Assembly: GCA_019650355.1 (NCBI GenBank)
Contig: BOWX01000001.1
Coordinates: 302,127 to 366,126, forward strand
Reading direction: 5' to 3'
Origin: Fidelibacterota bacterium
Lineage (GTDB): Bacteria; Fidelibacterota; Marinisomatia; Marinisomatales; Marinisomataceae
Length of the DNA: 64,000 nt
Position 1 is the stretch's first letter. The number at the start of each line of letters is the position of its first letter. Under the pieces are notes generated by a model. That model was not told the origin of the DNA, searched no databases, and saw only the letters and a program-made list of their open reading frames with translations. Position numbers and translations under genes: made by a program. Positions 27,918-37,049 of this stretch are shown here, one piece after another.

Positions 27918-29041
27918 TGGCTCATTCATATACTCCCGGTCTTAAAGTTTTAAAGAAAACAATTTTTAAAAAAGAGAGAATTTTACCTCTTAAAGGTGAT
28001 GTGCTTGTGAAAAGTGGAGACCAATTAACTCCTGATACAATTGTTGCATCTACAAACCTTCCAGGAAATGTTCAAATGCTTAAAGTAAGTAATATATTGA
28101 ATATTGATCCTAAAGATGTTGTGGAGGCTCTTCAGGTAAAAGAAGGGCAGGAAGTTAAAAAAGGCGATATTATTGCTGAAACATCTGGCATTTTTGGAAT
28201 GTTTAAATCATCTGTCGAAAGTCCAGTTGATGGTACTATTGAATCTATTTCTCAAAGCACTGGAAGGGTTGTTGTTAGAGAAGCTCCTATACCTGTTGAG
28301 GTTGATGCCTATGTGAGCGGTGTTGTTGATGAGGTTGTTGAAAATGAAGGAATAGTATTAAAGTCTAATGCCGCATTTATTCAAGGAATTTTTGGAATTG
28401 CAGGAGAAAAAAGAGGCGATTTATTACTAGTTTCATCTGGTCCTGGCGAAGAACTCACTGCAGATCAAATTACAGGCGATATGAAAGGAAAAATTTTAAT
28501 AGGAGGATCTTTTCTTAGTCTAGATGCTTACAAGAAAGCTTTAAGTGTTCAAGTTGCTGGAATTGTAGTTGGAGGCTTTAATTATTATGATTTGAAAGCT
28601 GTTCTTGGATATAATTTGGGTGTTGCAATTACTGGTACAGAAAAATTAAATACAGCTCTTATTGTAACAGAAGGTTACGGTTCTATTCCAATGAGTGAAG
28701 CTACTTTTTCATTACTGAAAGAAAATGATGGCAAAGCTGCTTCAATAAATGGTGCGACACAAATCAGAGCTGGAGTTATAAGGCCAGAGATAGTTATCCC
28801 AATTGATGCTGGAAATACAGATGATGATTCAAGCTCAAAAATGCCTGAAGGCATTCAAGAAGGCAGTACTGTGAGAGTTATTAGAAGTCCTAATTTTGGA
28901 AAAATTGGAAAAGTAATTTCATTACCAGCTGAGTTGAATAAGATGGAGTCAGAGACAATGGTTCGTGTTGCAGAAATTAACATAGATGGAAAAAATATTT
29001 TGATTCCAAGAGCTAATTTGGAGATGGTAGAAACCGAATGA
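27917..29041 (+). CDS. Soluble protein with lipoyl-like and KOW-like segments, operon gene 2
   Basis: A 374-residue protein without signal or membrane segments. The N-terminal half has hairpin repeats of the barrel-sandwich type (VLVKSGDQLTPDTIVAS, EGQEVKKGDIIAE, SPVDGTIESISQSTGRVVV), like lipoyl/biotinyl domains but without a biotinylated MKM lysine. A middle alpha/beta part (KGKILIGGSFLSLDAYKKAL, IAGIVVGGFNYYDL) follows. The end has a KOW-like loop (STVRVIRSPNFGKIGKVI). I know no defined function for this arrangement. It overlaps both neighbours by 1-4 bases. Confidence 0.75.
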   Translation: MAHSYTPGLKVLKKTIFKKERILPLKGDVLVKSGDQLTPDTIVASTNLPGNVQMLKVSNILNIDPKDVVEALQVKEGQEVKKGDIIAETSGIFGMFKSSVESPVDGTIESISQSTGRVVVREAPIPVEVDAYVSGVVDEVVENEGIVLKSNAAFIQGIFGIAGEKRGDLLLVSSGPGEELTADQITGDMKGKILIGGSFLSLDAYKKALSVQVAGIVVGGFNYYDLKAVLGYNLGVAITGTEKLNTALIVTEGYGSIPMSEATFSLLKENDGKAASINGATQIRAGVIRPEIVIPIDAGNTDDDSSSKMPEGIQEGSTVRVIRSPNFGKIGKVISLPAELNKMESETMVRVAEINIDGKNILIPRANLEMVETE

Positions 29042-29310
29042 ACGGCTCATTAAAGTTAGAAGATAAAGCATTTCTAACTAAGCTTGCCGAGGAAGTCAAG
29101 GCAAGAAGAATGACAACTCCTGCTATATTTTTTTTAGAAATGATGAGACCTTTGAACTTTGTTGGAAGTCAAGCTATGATTTTTTTTGGGCCAATAATTA
29201 GTGCATTTGTCAAAACAGATGGTTATTATAAGGCTGCTGAAATTTTTGAAAATCATAACAGCGTAGAATTTTTAATTCAAGAAATTGAGAGATTAGACAA
29301 AAATGAATAA
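29038..29310 (+). CDS. 90-residue conserved operon protein 3
   Basis: A small, probably helical protein, start MNGSLKLEDKAFLTKLAEEV, with a moderately hydrophobic centre (FVGSQAMIFFGPIISAFV) and an acidic C-terminal helix. It could be peripheral to, or a single-pass part of, the membrane complex encoded around it. It overlaps the gene before by 4 bases and the next by 8, so it is translated in step with them. Family not recognised. Confidence 0.65.
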   Translation: MNGSLKLEDKAFLTKLAEEVKARRMTTPAIFFLEMMRPLNFVGSQAMIFFGPIISAFVKTDGYYKAAEIFENHNSVEFLIQEIERLDKNE

Positions 29311-30178
29311 TAAGTTCACAGTATATGCAGGAGGAATAGTTGGTATCATTTTACTTACTTTTCTGCTATCTGTGATTCCTGATTCATTTAATTTTTTCAG
29401 AGAAGAAAAATCAGCAATGTTCGTTTTTACCTTAATTGTAATAATGATTATGCTATATGAGGTAAAGCTCGCAAAATCTTCATCAGAACCAACTTTCTTA
29501 AGAACCATTCCAGGACTTAAAGCTGTAGAAGAAGCTGTTGGTAGATCTACGGAAATGGGTAGACCAATTCTTTACGTTCCAGGAATTATGGATATGAATG
29601 AGGTAGAAACTGTTGCAGGTGTAGTTGTGCTTGGTCACGTTGCAAATATGACAGCTCAATATGAAACCGATTTAGATGTACCTGTTGCTAGAGCTATTGT
29701 GATGCAATCTGCTAGACAAGTAACTAAAGAAGCTTATTTGACTCAGGGTAGACCAGAAATGTATAATGAAGATATGGTCCACTATATTACTGATGATCAA
29801 TTTGCTTATGCTGCGGCAGTAAATGGAATAATGCAAAGAGATGAGCCAGCAGCATGTTTATATATGGGTAAATTCTTCGCTGAATCATTATTGTTTGCTG
29901 AAACAGGTAATAGTATTGGTGCTATTCAAATTGCCGGTACAGGCTCACAAACTCAAATACCGTTCTTTGTTACTGCTTGCGACTACACATTAATGGGTGA
30001 AGAGTTTTTTGCTGCAAGTGCTTATTTATCTAAAGAGCCAGAATTAATTGCTGGTATTACTGCTCAAGATATTATTAAAGTTATTCTAGTAGGATTTATT
30101 TTACTATCAATCGTTTCAAGAGCATTTTTTGATTTAGGTGTTACTGATTTTAATCTTATAACATGGCTGGGATTATAA
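29303..30178 (+). CDS. Membrane protein resembling DUF6754, operon gene 4
   Basis: A 291-residue protein with two N-terminal membrane segments (about residues 9-26 and 38-53) and one near the C terminus (IIKVILVGFILLSIVSRAF). Between them is a soluble region with ILYVPGIMDMNEVETVAGVVVLGHVA and QIAGTGSQTQIPFFVTACDYTLMGEEFFAASAYLS. From memory this matches the family listed as DUF6754, which has no described function; the name should be checked. The next gene starts 1 base after its stop. Confidence 0.7.
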   Translation: MNNKFTVYAGGIVGIILLTFLLSVIPDSFNFFREEKSAMFVFTLIVIMIMLYEVKLAKSSSEPTFLRTIPGLKAVEEAVGRSTEMGRPILYVPGIMDMNEVETVAGVVVLGHVANMTAQYETDLDVPVARAIVMQSARQVTKEAYLTQGRPEMYNEDMVHYITDDQFAYAAAVNGIMQRDEPAACLYMGKFFAESLLFAETGNSIGAIQIAGTGSQTQIPFFVTACDYTLMGEEFFAASAYLSKEPELIAGITAQDIIKVILVGFILLSIVSRAFFDLGVTDFNLITWLGL

Positions 30179-30179
30179 T

Positions 30180-31080
30180 ATGTTGTTGAAGAGATATATC
30201 CCAATAGCTATTGTTGCTTTTTTTGGAGCTCTAACTTTAAGCGCATGGTTTATCGACAATGAAACAATCGAAACATTTGCCAATGATGATGCCACTCAAT
30301 TCTTTGATATTATCGCAGCATTTGCTGTTTTCCTTGGTGCTTTAAATTCTATTAAAGTTACAGTTTATAAAAGTGTTAAAACAGCAATCAGGTTGGATAT
30401 ATAGTGCTATTGCTATTGCCTCCTTCTTTTTTGCATTTATTATTGGTTTCTTTATTAGAGGTGCGTATTTCGTTGGCGAAGATGTATACTTTAGTCAAAA
30501 AGCTGCTGAAGCTGCAATTTTGAGCTCAGGATCATCTGAGGTCGTTGTTCCTGTTGATTGGGGAGCACACGTTCAAACGGACGGTAGTTTATTCCAATGG
30601 ATGTTTAAATACATCTTTTCACCGCTATCAGCAACTATGTTTGCTTTACTAGCTTTTTTTGTTGCGTCTGCATCATTTAGAGCATTTAGAGCAAGAAATT
30701 TTGAAGCATCATTATTATTAGTAGCTGGTATAATAATCATGCTAGGAAGAGTGCCAGTTGGAAGTTTGATTTCTAGTTGGACAATTATGTACATTTTAGC
30801 TTTTAGCATTGGTATTGGCATTAATACTTACGTGAAAAACCGAAATATGGTTTTTGGATGGATCCTTGGTAGCTGTGGTTTAATTACTGGATTTGGAATG
30901 ACTATGGGTTGGCCAATTGATCAGCCGGCAATTTTCTTTTTACCTGCTTTACAAGAATGGATTTATCTTGTGCCTAATCTAGCTGGTTCAAGAGCAATTT
31001 TAATTGGTATAGGACTTGGAATCGTCGCAACAAGTCTTAGATATATTTTTGGTTTAGAAAAATCATATTTAGGTGAATAA
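30180..31080 (+). CDS. Multi-pass membrane protein, operon gene 5 (one frameshift)
   Basis: Two overlapping frames (30180-30404 and 30373-31080) give one protein of about 300 residues if one base is corrected near 30380-30400. Six or more membrane segments are visible, including PIAIVAFFGALTLSAW, IIAAFAVFLGALNSI, IASFFFAFIIGFFIRGAYF, SATMFALLAFFVASASF and AILIGIGLGIVATSL. An extracytoplasmic loop (YFSQKAAEAAILSSG) lies between. Function is unknown. It shares one base with the next gene. Confidence 0.65.
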
Positions 31081-31946
31081 TGAAATTTTTAGAAGATATA
31101 ATATTAAGGCTTGGTGCAGTAGATAGAAGAGTAATCTTTGTTTTAATTGGTTTGGCTGTTCTCATTCCGTTATTAACGCCAATAAGCTTACCAGTTAGAG
31201 AAACACCTACTACTGTAAAGTTTTATGATGGAATTGATAATATACCAAAGAATTCAAAAGTATTAGTTTCGTTTGATTACGGTCCAAGTACTCGTCCTGA
31301 AATTCATCCAATGAATGTTGGAGTGTTACGTCACATGCTACGCAATGGTCATCAGATTTACATATCATGTTTATGGCCGGATGGAATTTACATGGCTTTA
31401 GATGCTTTAGAAGAAATTACCGATGAAGTTAATCCAGATAATGTATCTACATTTGATATCAAAGAATATGAAGACTATATCTTATTAGGTTATAGACCTG
31501 GAGCTGAAGCAGTGATTAAAGGATTGGCAAGCGATTTAAGAAAAGTATATACTGTCGACGCAAATGGAAACTTCATAGATGACATTGAAATGATGGATGG
31601 CATAAAAAACTTGAACGATTTTGCATACATATATAGTGGATCTGCTGGCTATCCTGGTACATTTGAATGGGTCAAGTATGGTGGAGATCCAACTGGAGTT
31701 CCTATGTCTTCAGGTACCACATCAGTTCAGGTAAATGAAGTTATTCCTTATGTTCAAACAGGGCAGTTAATAGGATTGTTAGCTGGTATGCCTGGTGCTG
31801 CAGAATATGAAAAATTAATCAATGTACCTGGAATCGCAATTCAAGGTATGGCTGCACAGTCATTTGCTCACATTGTTATAGTATTTTTTATTGTTTTTGG
31901 TAATTTGGCATTCTTTTTAAAGCAGAGAAGAGATAGGAAGTATTAA
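31080..31946 (+). CDS. Bitopic protein with large extracytoplasmic domain, operon gene 6
   Basis: A 288-residue protein anchored at both ends: segment about residues 18-36 (VIFVLIGLAVLIPLLTPI) and a last one near 262-282 (FAHIVIVFFIVFGNLAFFL). The region between has an alpha/beta pattern (NSKVLVSFDYGPSTRPEIHPMN, YEDYILLGYRPGAEAVIKGLA, YIYSGSAGYPGTFEWV, LIGLLAGMPGAAEYEKL). It looks like a sensing or binding domain outside the membrane. No family is recognised. It is followed one base later by another membrane protein. Confidence 0.7.
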   Translation: MKFLEDIILRLGAVDRRVIFVLIGLAVLIPLLTPISLPVRETPTTVKFYDGIDNIPKNSKVLVSFDYGPSTRPEIHPMNVGVLRHMLRNGHQIYISCLWPDGIYMALDALEEITDEVNPDNVSTFDIKEYEDYILLGYRPGAEAVIKGLASDLRKVYTVDANGNFIDDIEMMDGIKNLNDFAYIYSGSAGYPGTFEWVKYGGDPTGVPMSSGTTSVQVNEVIPYVQTGQLIGLLAGMPGAAEYEKLINVPGIAIQGMAAQSFAHIVIVFFIVFGNLAFFLKQRRDRKY

Positions 31947-31947
31947 T

Positions 31948-32724
31948 ATGAGTTTTTCAGCAATATTAGGAGCATGGATTGCCGCGTTTTTAACGCTTGG
32001 TATTTTTTCTTATCTTTATAGGGACAATCCATTTTATAAGATTGCTGAGCACGTATTTGTTGGTGTATCTGCTGCATATGTAGCGGCAATTAGTTTTTGG
32101 ACACAAATTTATCCAAATCTTTTTGGACGACTATTTCCAAAAGATGGTCCGCTAGCTTTTACTGGTTTAGAGTTTGATTTTAATCATGAATTTAATATTC
32201 TTTATTTATTCCCAATGTTATTGGGTATAATGATGTTGATAAGCGTCTTCCAACAATTTAATTGGATGGCACGTTGGGGAATTGCTTATACAGTTGCTAT
32301 TGCTGCAGGATTGAAAGCATTTGGTTATTTAAATTCAAATGTTCTTAATCAGGTTAAAGCTAGTTCTGTGGACATATTTAGTGGTTCTTTACCACTTTTT
32401 AGCTTAAATGGAGATAGTGTTTTTAATAACATTGTCCTTGTTGTTGGTACTTTAAGTGCATTGATGTACTTTTATTTTTCTAAAGAGCAAACAGGAAACT
32501 TTGGAAGATTTACAAGATTAGGTATTTATTTCCTTATGGTAAGCTTTGGAGCATCGTTTGGATTCGCAGTCATGGGAAGAATTTCATTACTAGTTGGAAG
32601 ATTTAACGATTTAATTGAATATTCATCTGCTGATTATAATTATGCAACTCTTGGCGTCTTGGTATTCATTATTGTTACTTTAGGATTCTGGTCATTCCAA
32701 AATCCTGAACGAAAGGAGAACTAG
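31948..32724 (+). CDS. Polytopic membrane protein, operon gene 7
   Basis: A 258-residue protein with about six membrane segments (AILGAWIAAFLTLGIFSYLY, FPMLLGIMMLISVF, GIAYTVAIAAGLKAFGYL, IVLVVGTLSALMYFYF, FLMVSFGASFGFAVMG and YATLGVLVFIIVTLGFWSF). It is the last of the seven-gene block headed by the MutL-like ATPase; the next gene is an unrelated metabolic enzyme 3 bases further. Unknown function. Confidence 0.7.
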   Translation: MSFSAILGAWIAAFLTLGIFSYLYRDNPFYKIAEHVFVGVSAAYVAAISFWTQIYPNLFGRLFPKDGPLAFTGLEFDFNHEFNILYLFPMLLGIMMLISVFQQFNWMARWGIAYTVAIAAGLKAFGYLNSNVLNQVKASSVDIFSGSLPLFSLNGDSVFNNIVLVVGTLSALMYFYFSKEQTGNFGRFTRLGIYFLMVSFGASFGFAVMGRISLLVGRFNDLIEYSSADYNYATLGVLVFIIVTLGFWSFQNPERKEN

Positions 32725-32727
32725 TAA

Positions 32728-34077
32728 ATGAACAAATCTGATATTAGAAAAGTTATCAGCGAAAGTATATTAGCTGATGGGATGTCACCTGTTATAGATC
32801 TTAAAAAATCTCACGGATCATGGCTTGTTGATAAGGTTACTGGAAAAGAATATTTAGATTTATTCTCAATGTTTGCTTCTTTATCAGTTGGTTATAATCA
32901 TCCATATGTCGTAGAACAATCAGAAAGATTAAAAGTTGCTGCAATAAATAAGCCTACAAATTCTGACGTTTATTCTCAAGAAATGGCTGAGTTTGTTCAT
33001 ACATTTAAAAGAGTTGCTCAACCAGATTATTTACCTTTAACATTTTTTATTGAAGGCGGAGGTTTAGCTGTAGAAAATGCTTTAAAAGCAGCATTTGATT
33101 GGAAGAGAAGAAAAAATTTAGCTAAGGGAAGTTCTGCCAAAGGTGAAAAGGTTATTCATTTTCAACAATGTTTTCATGGTAGAACAGGTTATACAATGTC
33201 TTTAACTGACTCTCCAGATAAACGTAAAACAATGTATTTCCCAAAGTTTGATTGGCCTAGAATTACCAATCCAAAAATAACTTTCCTATTGAAGATAATT
33301 TAGATAACATATGAGCTTGAAAATAAAGCAATTGCAGAGATTAAAAAATGCGATTAATGCAAATCCTGATAATATTGCCTCTATCATATTGAGCCAATTC
33401 AAGGTGAAGGTGGTGATAACCATTTTAGATGTGAGTTTATGCAAGGATTAAGACAGATTGCAGATGAAAACGATATTATTTTAATTTATGATGAAGTTCA
33501 AACAGGTGTGGGAGTAACTGGAAAAATGTGGGCTCATCAGCATTTTTCCAATGGAGACTGTTCAACTAGCGAATGTCAATGTGGAGATGGTTTGTTAGCT
33601 AAGCCTGATATCATATCTTTTGGTAAAAAAACTCAGGTTTGTGGTGTTGCTGCAAGTACTAGATTTGATGAAGTTGAGGACAACGTTTTTCGTGAGTCAT
33701 CTCGAATAAATTCTACATGGGGTGGAAGTTTAGTTGATATGGTAAGATTAACAATTTACCTAGAGCTTATTGAAAAAGAAAATCTTGTAGAAAAAGCTGC
33801 GCAAACAGGATTATTTTTACAGGAAAGCTTACATAATCTTCAAAATGAATTTCCTACTTTAGTTTCAAATGCAAGAGGTAAAGGATTATATTGTGCTTTT
33901 GATTTACCTTCAAGTGAAGATAGAGATAAGCTAGCTAATTTATTACTTGATGAAGGATCTATTTTATTAGGTTCAGGAAATTATTCTATTAGATTTAGGC
34001 CTCATTTAAATGTTACTGAAGATGATATCAACTTCGGTATGGATTGTTTTAGAAAAGCTCTTAACAAATTATCATAA
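32728..34077 (+). CDS. lat: L-lysine 6-transaminase (frameshifts near 33295-33420)
   Basis: PLP-dependent enzyme moving the epsilon amino group of lysine to 2-oxoglutarate. An excellent Shine-Dalgarno (AAGGAG) precedes the ATG. The N-terminal half has LFSMFASLSVGYNHP and FIEGGGLAVENALKAAFDWKRRKN. The C-terminal half has LIYDEVQTGVGVTGKMWAHQHF, the PLP-lysine motif DIISFGKKTQVCG and STWGGSLVDMVR; these spellings are specific to Lat. The gap between the halves reads EPIQGEGGDNHFR in a third frame, so two indels are likely. The reassembled length of about 450 is normal. Confidence 0.9.
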
Positions 34078-34768
34078 TGTCTGATAAAGGTCAGTTATTT
34101 GTCATTGGTACTCCAATAGGCAATTTAGAAGATATAACACTCAGAGCAATATCCACTCTTAAAAATGTTGATGTTATCCTTGCGGAAGATACTCGAAACT
34201 CAAAAAAAATATTAGATGCTCATAATATAGATACTAAAATGATGAGCTATCATGATCATAGCAGTGAAAAAGAAATAAAAAAAATCGTTGATTTGTTGCT
34301 TGATGGTAAACAATTAGCACTTATTTCAGATGCTGGCACACCAACAATCAGTGATCCAGGATATGGATTAATTAGAGATTGTATTAAAATGATATCGGCA
34401 TTGTTCCAATTCCAGGTGTATCATCAATTACAGCTGCTATGAGCATATCTGGATTACCATCAGATTCATTCACTTTTGTTGGTTTTTTACCACAAAAAAA
34501 AGGTAGATTGAAAAAGATTAAAGATTTAAAAAAATTAGATAATACAATCATACTTTTTGAAAGTCCCTTTAGATTGGAAAAAACATTAAATCAATTGTTA
34601 GAACATCTCGGTGATAGAACTGCAGTAGTTGGAAGAGAATTAACTAAGTTGTATGAAGAAGTTATTAGAGGTAATTTAAGTGATATAATTATGCATTTTT
34701 CTAAATCAAAAGTAAAAGGTGAGATAGTAATAATGATAGGTAAAGATGATGACAGAATCAATTTCTAG
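34077..34768 (+). CDS. rsmI: 16S rRNA (cytidine1402-2'-O)-methyltransferase RsmI, one frameshift
   Basis: Tetrapyrrole-methylase-fold enzyme. LFVIGTPIGNLEDITLRAI, the signature AEDTRNSKKIL and ALISDAGTPTISDPGY identify RsmI. After a shift near 34395 the chain continues as IPGVSSITAAMSISGLPSDSF, FVGFLPQKKGRL and LFESPFRLEKTL. Total about 230 residues. It overlaps lat by 1 base and tmk by about 20 bases. Confidence 0.92.
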
Positions 34769-35377
34769 CGGAAAGTTTATTACAGTTGAGGGAATTGATG
34801 GTTGTGGTAAAACAACTCAAGCAGAATTTATAGTTGATGGATTAGTAGATGCAGGTCTTTCAGCAAAGCTTGTAAGAGAGCCAGGCGGAGATCCAATATC
34901 TGAATCTATAAGAAAGTTATTACTTCATGCTGAAGAATCTATGTCAGATAGAGCTGAGGCCTTGCTTATGATTGCTAGTAGAGCTCAATTAACAGATAAA
35001 GTAATTCTGCCGCAAGTAATTAATGGAACATGGGTTGTTGCGATAGGTACGCAGATTCAACTTTAGCATATCAAGGTGGAGGTAGAGGCTTAAGTGTTCA
35101 GTCTTTAGATAGTATAAATGAATTTGGTACATATACTCTCAAACCTGACTTGACATTTTTTATTGATATTTCAGTTGATGTAGCAAATACTCGAATGAGA
35201 GTTGAAAGAGATAGGATTGAGAAAGAAGGGGACGGATTTCAGCAAAGAGTAAGAGAACAATATTTAAAATTGCATGAAAATGAGCCTGAAAGAGTAATCT
35301 TAATTAACGGTGAACAATCAATTGAAGATGTTCGAACTGAAATCTGGAACCATGTAAAAGAAAAACTTGAATTATGA
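34746..35377 (+). CDS. tmk: Thymidylate kinase, one frameshift
   Basis: Phosphorylates dTMP to dTDP. P-loop FITVEGIDGCGKTTQ, the DR(E/Y)-type motif VREPGGDPISESIR and the lid-region RDRIEKEGDGFQQRV are present. A shift near 35045 separates NGTWVV from CDRYADSTLAYQGGGRGL, which should be contiguous. Two adjacent ATGs (34746, 34749) are possible starts. The 5' end lies within the end of rsmI, and the stop overlaps the protease start. Confidence 0.92.
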
Positions 35378-37047
35378 AATCATTTAAATCTTATTTTTAC
35401 GCGCTGTTAGTTCTAACAGTTATTTCCTTTAGTTATGTTAGGACGCAGCAAATGGATATTTACAGAGAAATTGCTCGTTCTCAGCAGCAAATAATGACTG
35501 TTTATAAATATCTTCTTACGGAATACATTCACGAGCTTGATGTAACCGAACTTACAACAAGAATTATCGATTCAATGCTTTCAAATTTTGATCCATATAC
35601 GGAATATTATCAAGAAAAAGATCTCGAAGATTTATCATTAAAAACAGAAGGTGAGTTTAGTGGTGTTGGGCTTGAAATTTATATGTACGAAGATCAGTTA
35701 ACTGTTGTAAGCCCAATTGAAGGATCTCCTGCATCAAGGTCTGGAATTTATACTGGAGATGCAATTATGAATATTGATGGTGAACCAACTGCCGGTCTAG
35801 AATTAAAAGATGCAACCAGCAAGATTAGAGGTAGGGCTGGAACTGAAGTAATATTAACTATCAAAAAACCTAAAACAGGCGAAGTGCAGGATTATTCGAT
35901 TATTAGAGATGTTATAACAATTAAAGATATTCCTTTTTATGGTATGGTGAATAATGACGTTGGATACCTACGAATTACTAATTTTTCAGTCAATACTGCT
36001 AATGAAACTAAAGATGCTATAATAAGCCTAATGCAAGACGGAGCGAGTAATGTTATTATTGATTTAAGAGATAATCCTGGAGGACTACTGTCTTCGTCAT
36101 TAGACTTATTAGATTTAATTCTTCCAAAAAATCTAGAGCTAGTTTCAACAAAAGGAAGGGCTGGTAAGAGTATTAAAAATTATAAAACACTAAATAATGC
36201 GCTTATCCCAGAAACGATTAACATGGCAGTTTTAATTAATGGCGCAAGTGCTTCTGCGAGCGAAATTGTTGCAGGGGTTCTTCAGGATTATGACCGAGCT
36301 ATTGTTTTAGGTAGTCAATCATTTGGAAAAGGTTTAGTGCAAACTGTGATTGGAATCAATCAAGAAACTGCTCTTAAAATCACCAATTCTAAATACTATA
36401 TTCCAAGCGGAAGATCACTTCAAAAAAGAGAATTTATTGATGATGATTTGATTGCTGATTCCTCAACTGTCACAGATTCGTTATTTCAAACCAAAGCAGG
36501 AAGATCAGTAGTTGGCGGGGGCGGTATAGCTCCTGATATTATTGTAAAAGACGAAGGATCATATCCACTTGCTGCTTCCATTTTAAGAAGTGGTGCTTAT
36601 TTTAAATTTGTTCAGGAGAATAATGATCAATATGCTTCAATTGATGAAGTTTTAGCTGACAATGAATTGATGACAAAATTCAAAGTATTTATTGAGGAAA
36701 ATGATATTAGTGGATATGTTGATGGTCAAGAAGATTTAAAGCTAGCAAAAGAAAAACTTTCCAAAAAAGAAGAAAAAAATTTATTTATCAATAATGCTTT
36801 TAGTGTTATAGAAAAACAAATTGAAAAAACTCAATCTGCAATGTTTGAAGATGAAAAAGAAATTATACAACGTATGATTCATGGAGAATTTGCATTCTAC
36901 TATAACGGCTATGAAGGTAGATACAATCTTTACTTAAAAGATGATATGGTTGTTTTAAAAGCGCTTGAAATTTTTGCTGATGAGTCTCAATATTTATCCA
37001 TTTTATCAAATACAGAATCCACTGAAGTGGCATCTGTTAATAATTAA
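35374..37047 (+). CDS. Carboxy-terminal processing protease (S41)
   Basis: A 557-residue exported serine protease. A signal anchor (YALLVLTVISFSYV) is followed by the CTP helical region with SNFDPYTEYYQEKDL. Next comes the PDZ domain (GVGLEIYMYEDQLTVVSPIEGSPASRSG) and the catalytic core with LRDNPGGLLSSSLDLLDL. The nucleophile Ser lies in NGASASASEIVAGVL and the base Lys in SQSFGKGLVQT. A C-terminal extension of about 150 residues follows. Such proteases trim or degrade envelope proteins. The reading frame is intact. Confidence 0.93.
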   Translation: MKSFKSYFYALLVLTVISFSYVRTQQMDIYREIARSQQQIMTVYKYLLTEYIHELDVTELTTRIIDSMLSNFDPYTEYYQEKDLEDLSLKTEGEFSGVGLEIYMYEDQLTVVSPIEGSPASRSGIYTGDAIMNIDGEPTAGLELKDATSKIRGRAGTEVILTIKKPKTGEVQDYSIIRDVITIKDIPFYGMVNNDVGYLRITNFSVNTANETKDAIISLMQDGASNVIIDLRDNPGGLLSSSLDLLDLILPKNLELVSTKGRAGKSIKNYKTLNNALIPETINMAVLINGASASASEIVAGVLQDYDRAIVLGSQSFGKGLVQTVIGINQETALKITNSKYYIPSGRSLQKREFIDDDLIADSSTVTDSLFQTKAGRSVVGGGGIAPDIIVKDEGSYPLAASILRSGAYFKFVQENNDQYASIDEVLADNELMTKFKVFIEENDISGYVDGQEDLKLAKEKLSKKEEKNLFINNAFSVIEKQIEKTQSAMFEDEKEIIQRMIHGEFAFYYNGYEGRYNLYLKDDMVVLKALEIFADESQYLSILSNTESTEVASVNN

Positions 37048-37049
37048 TA

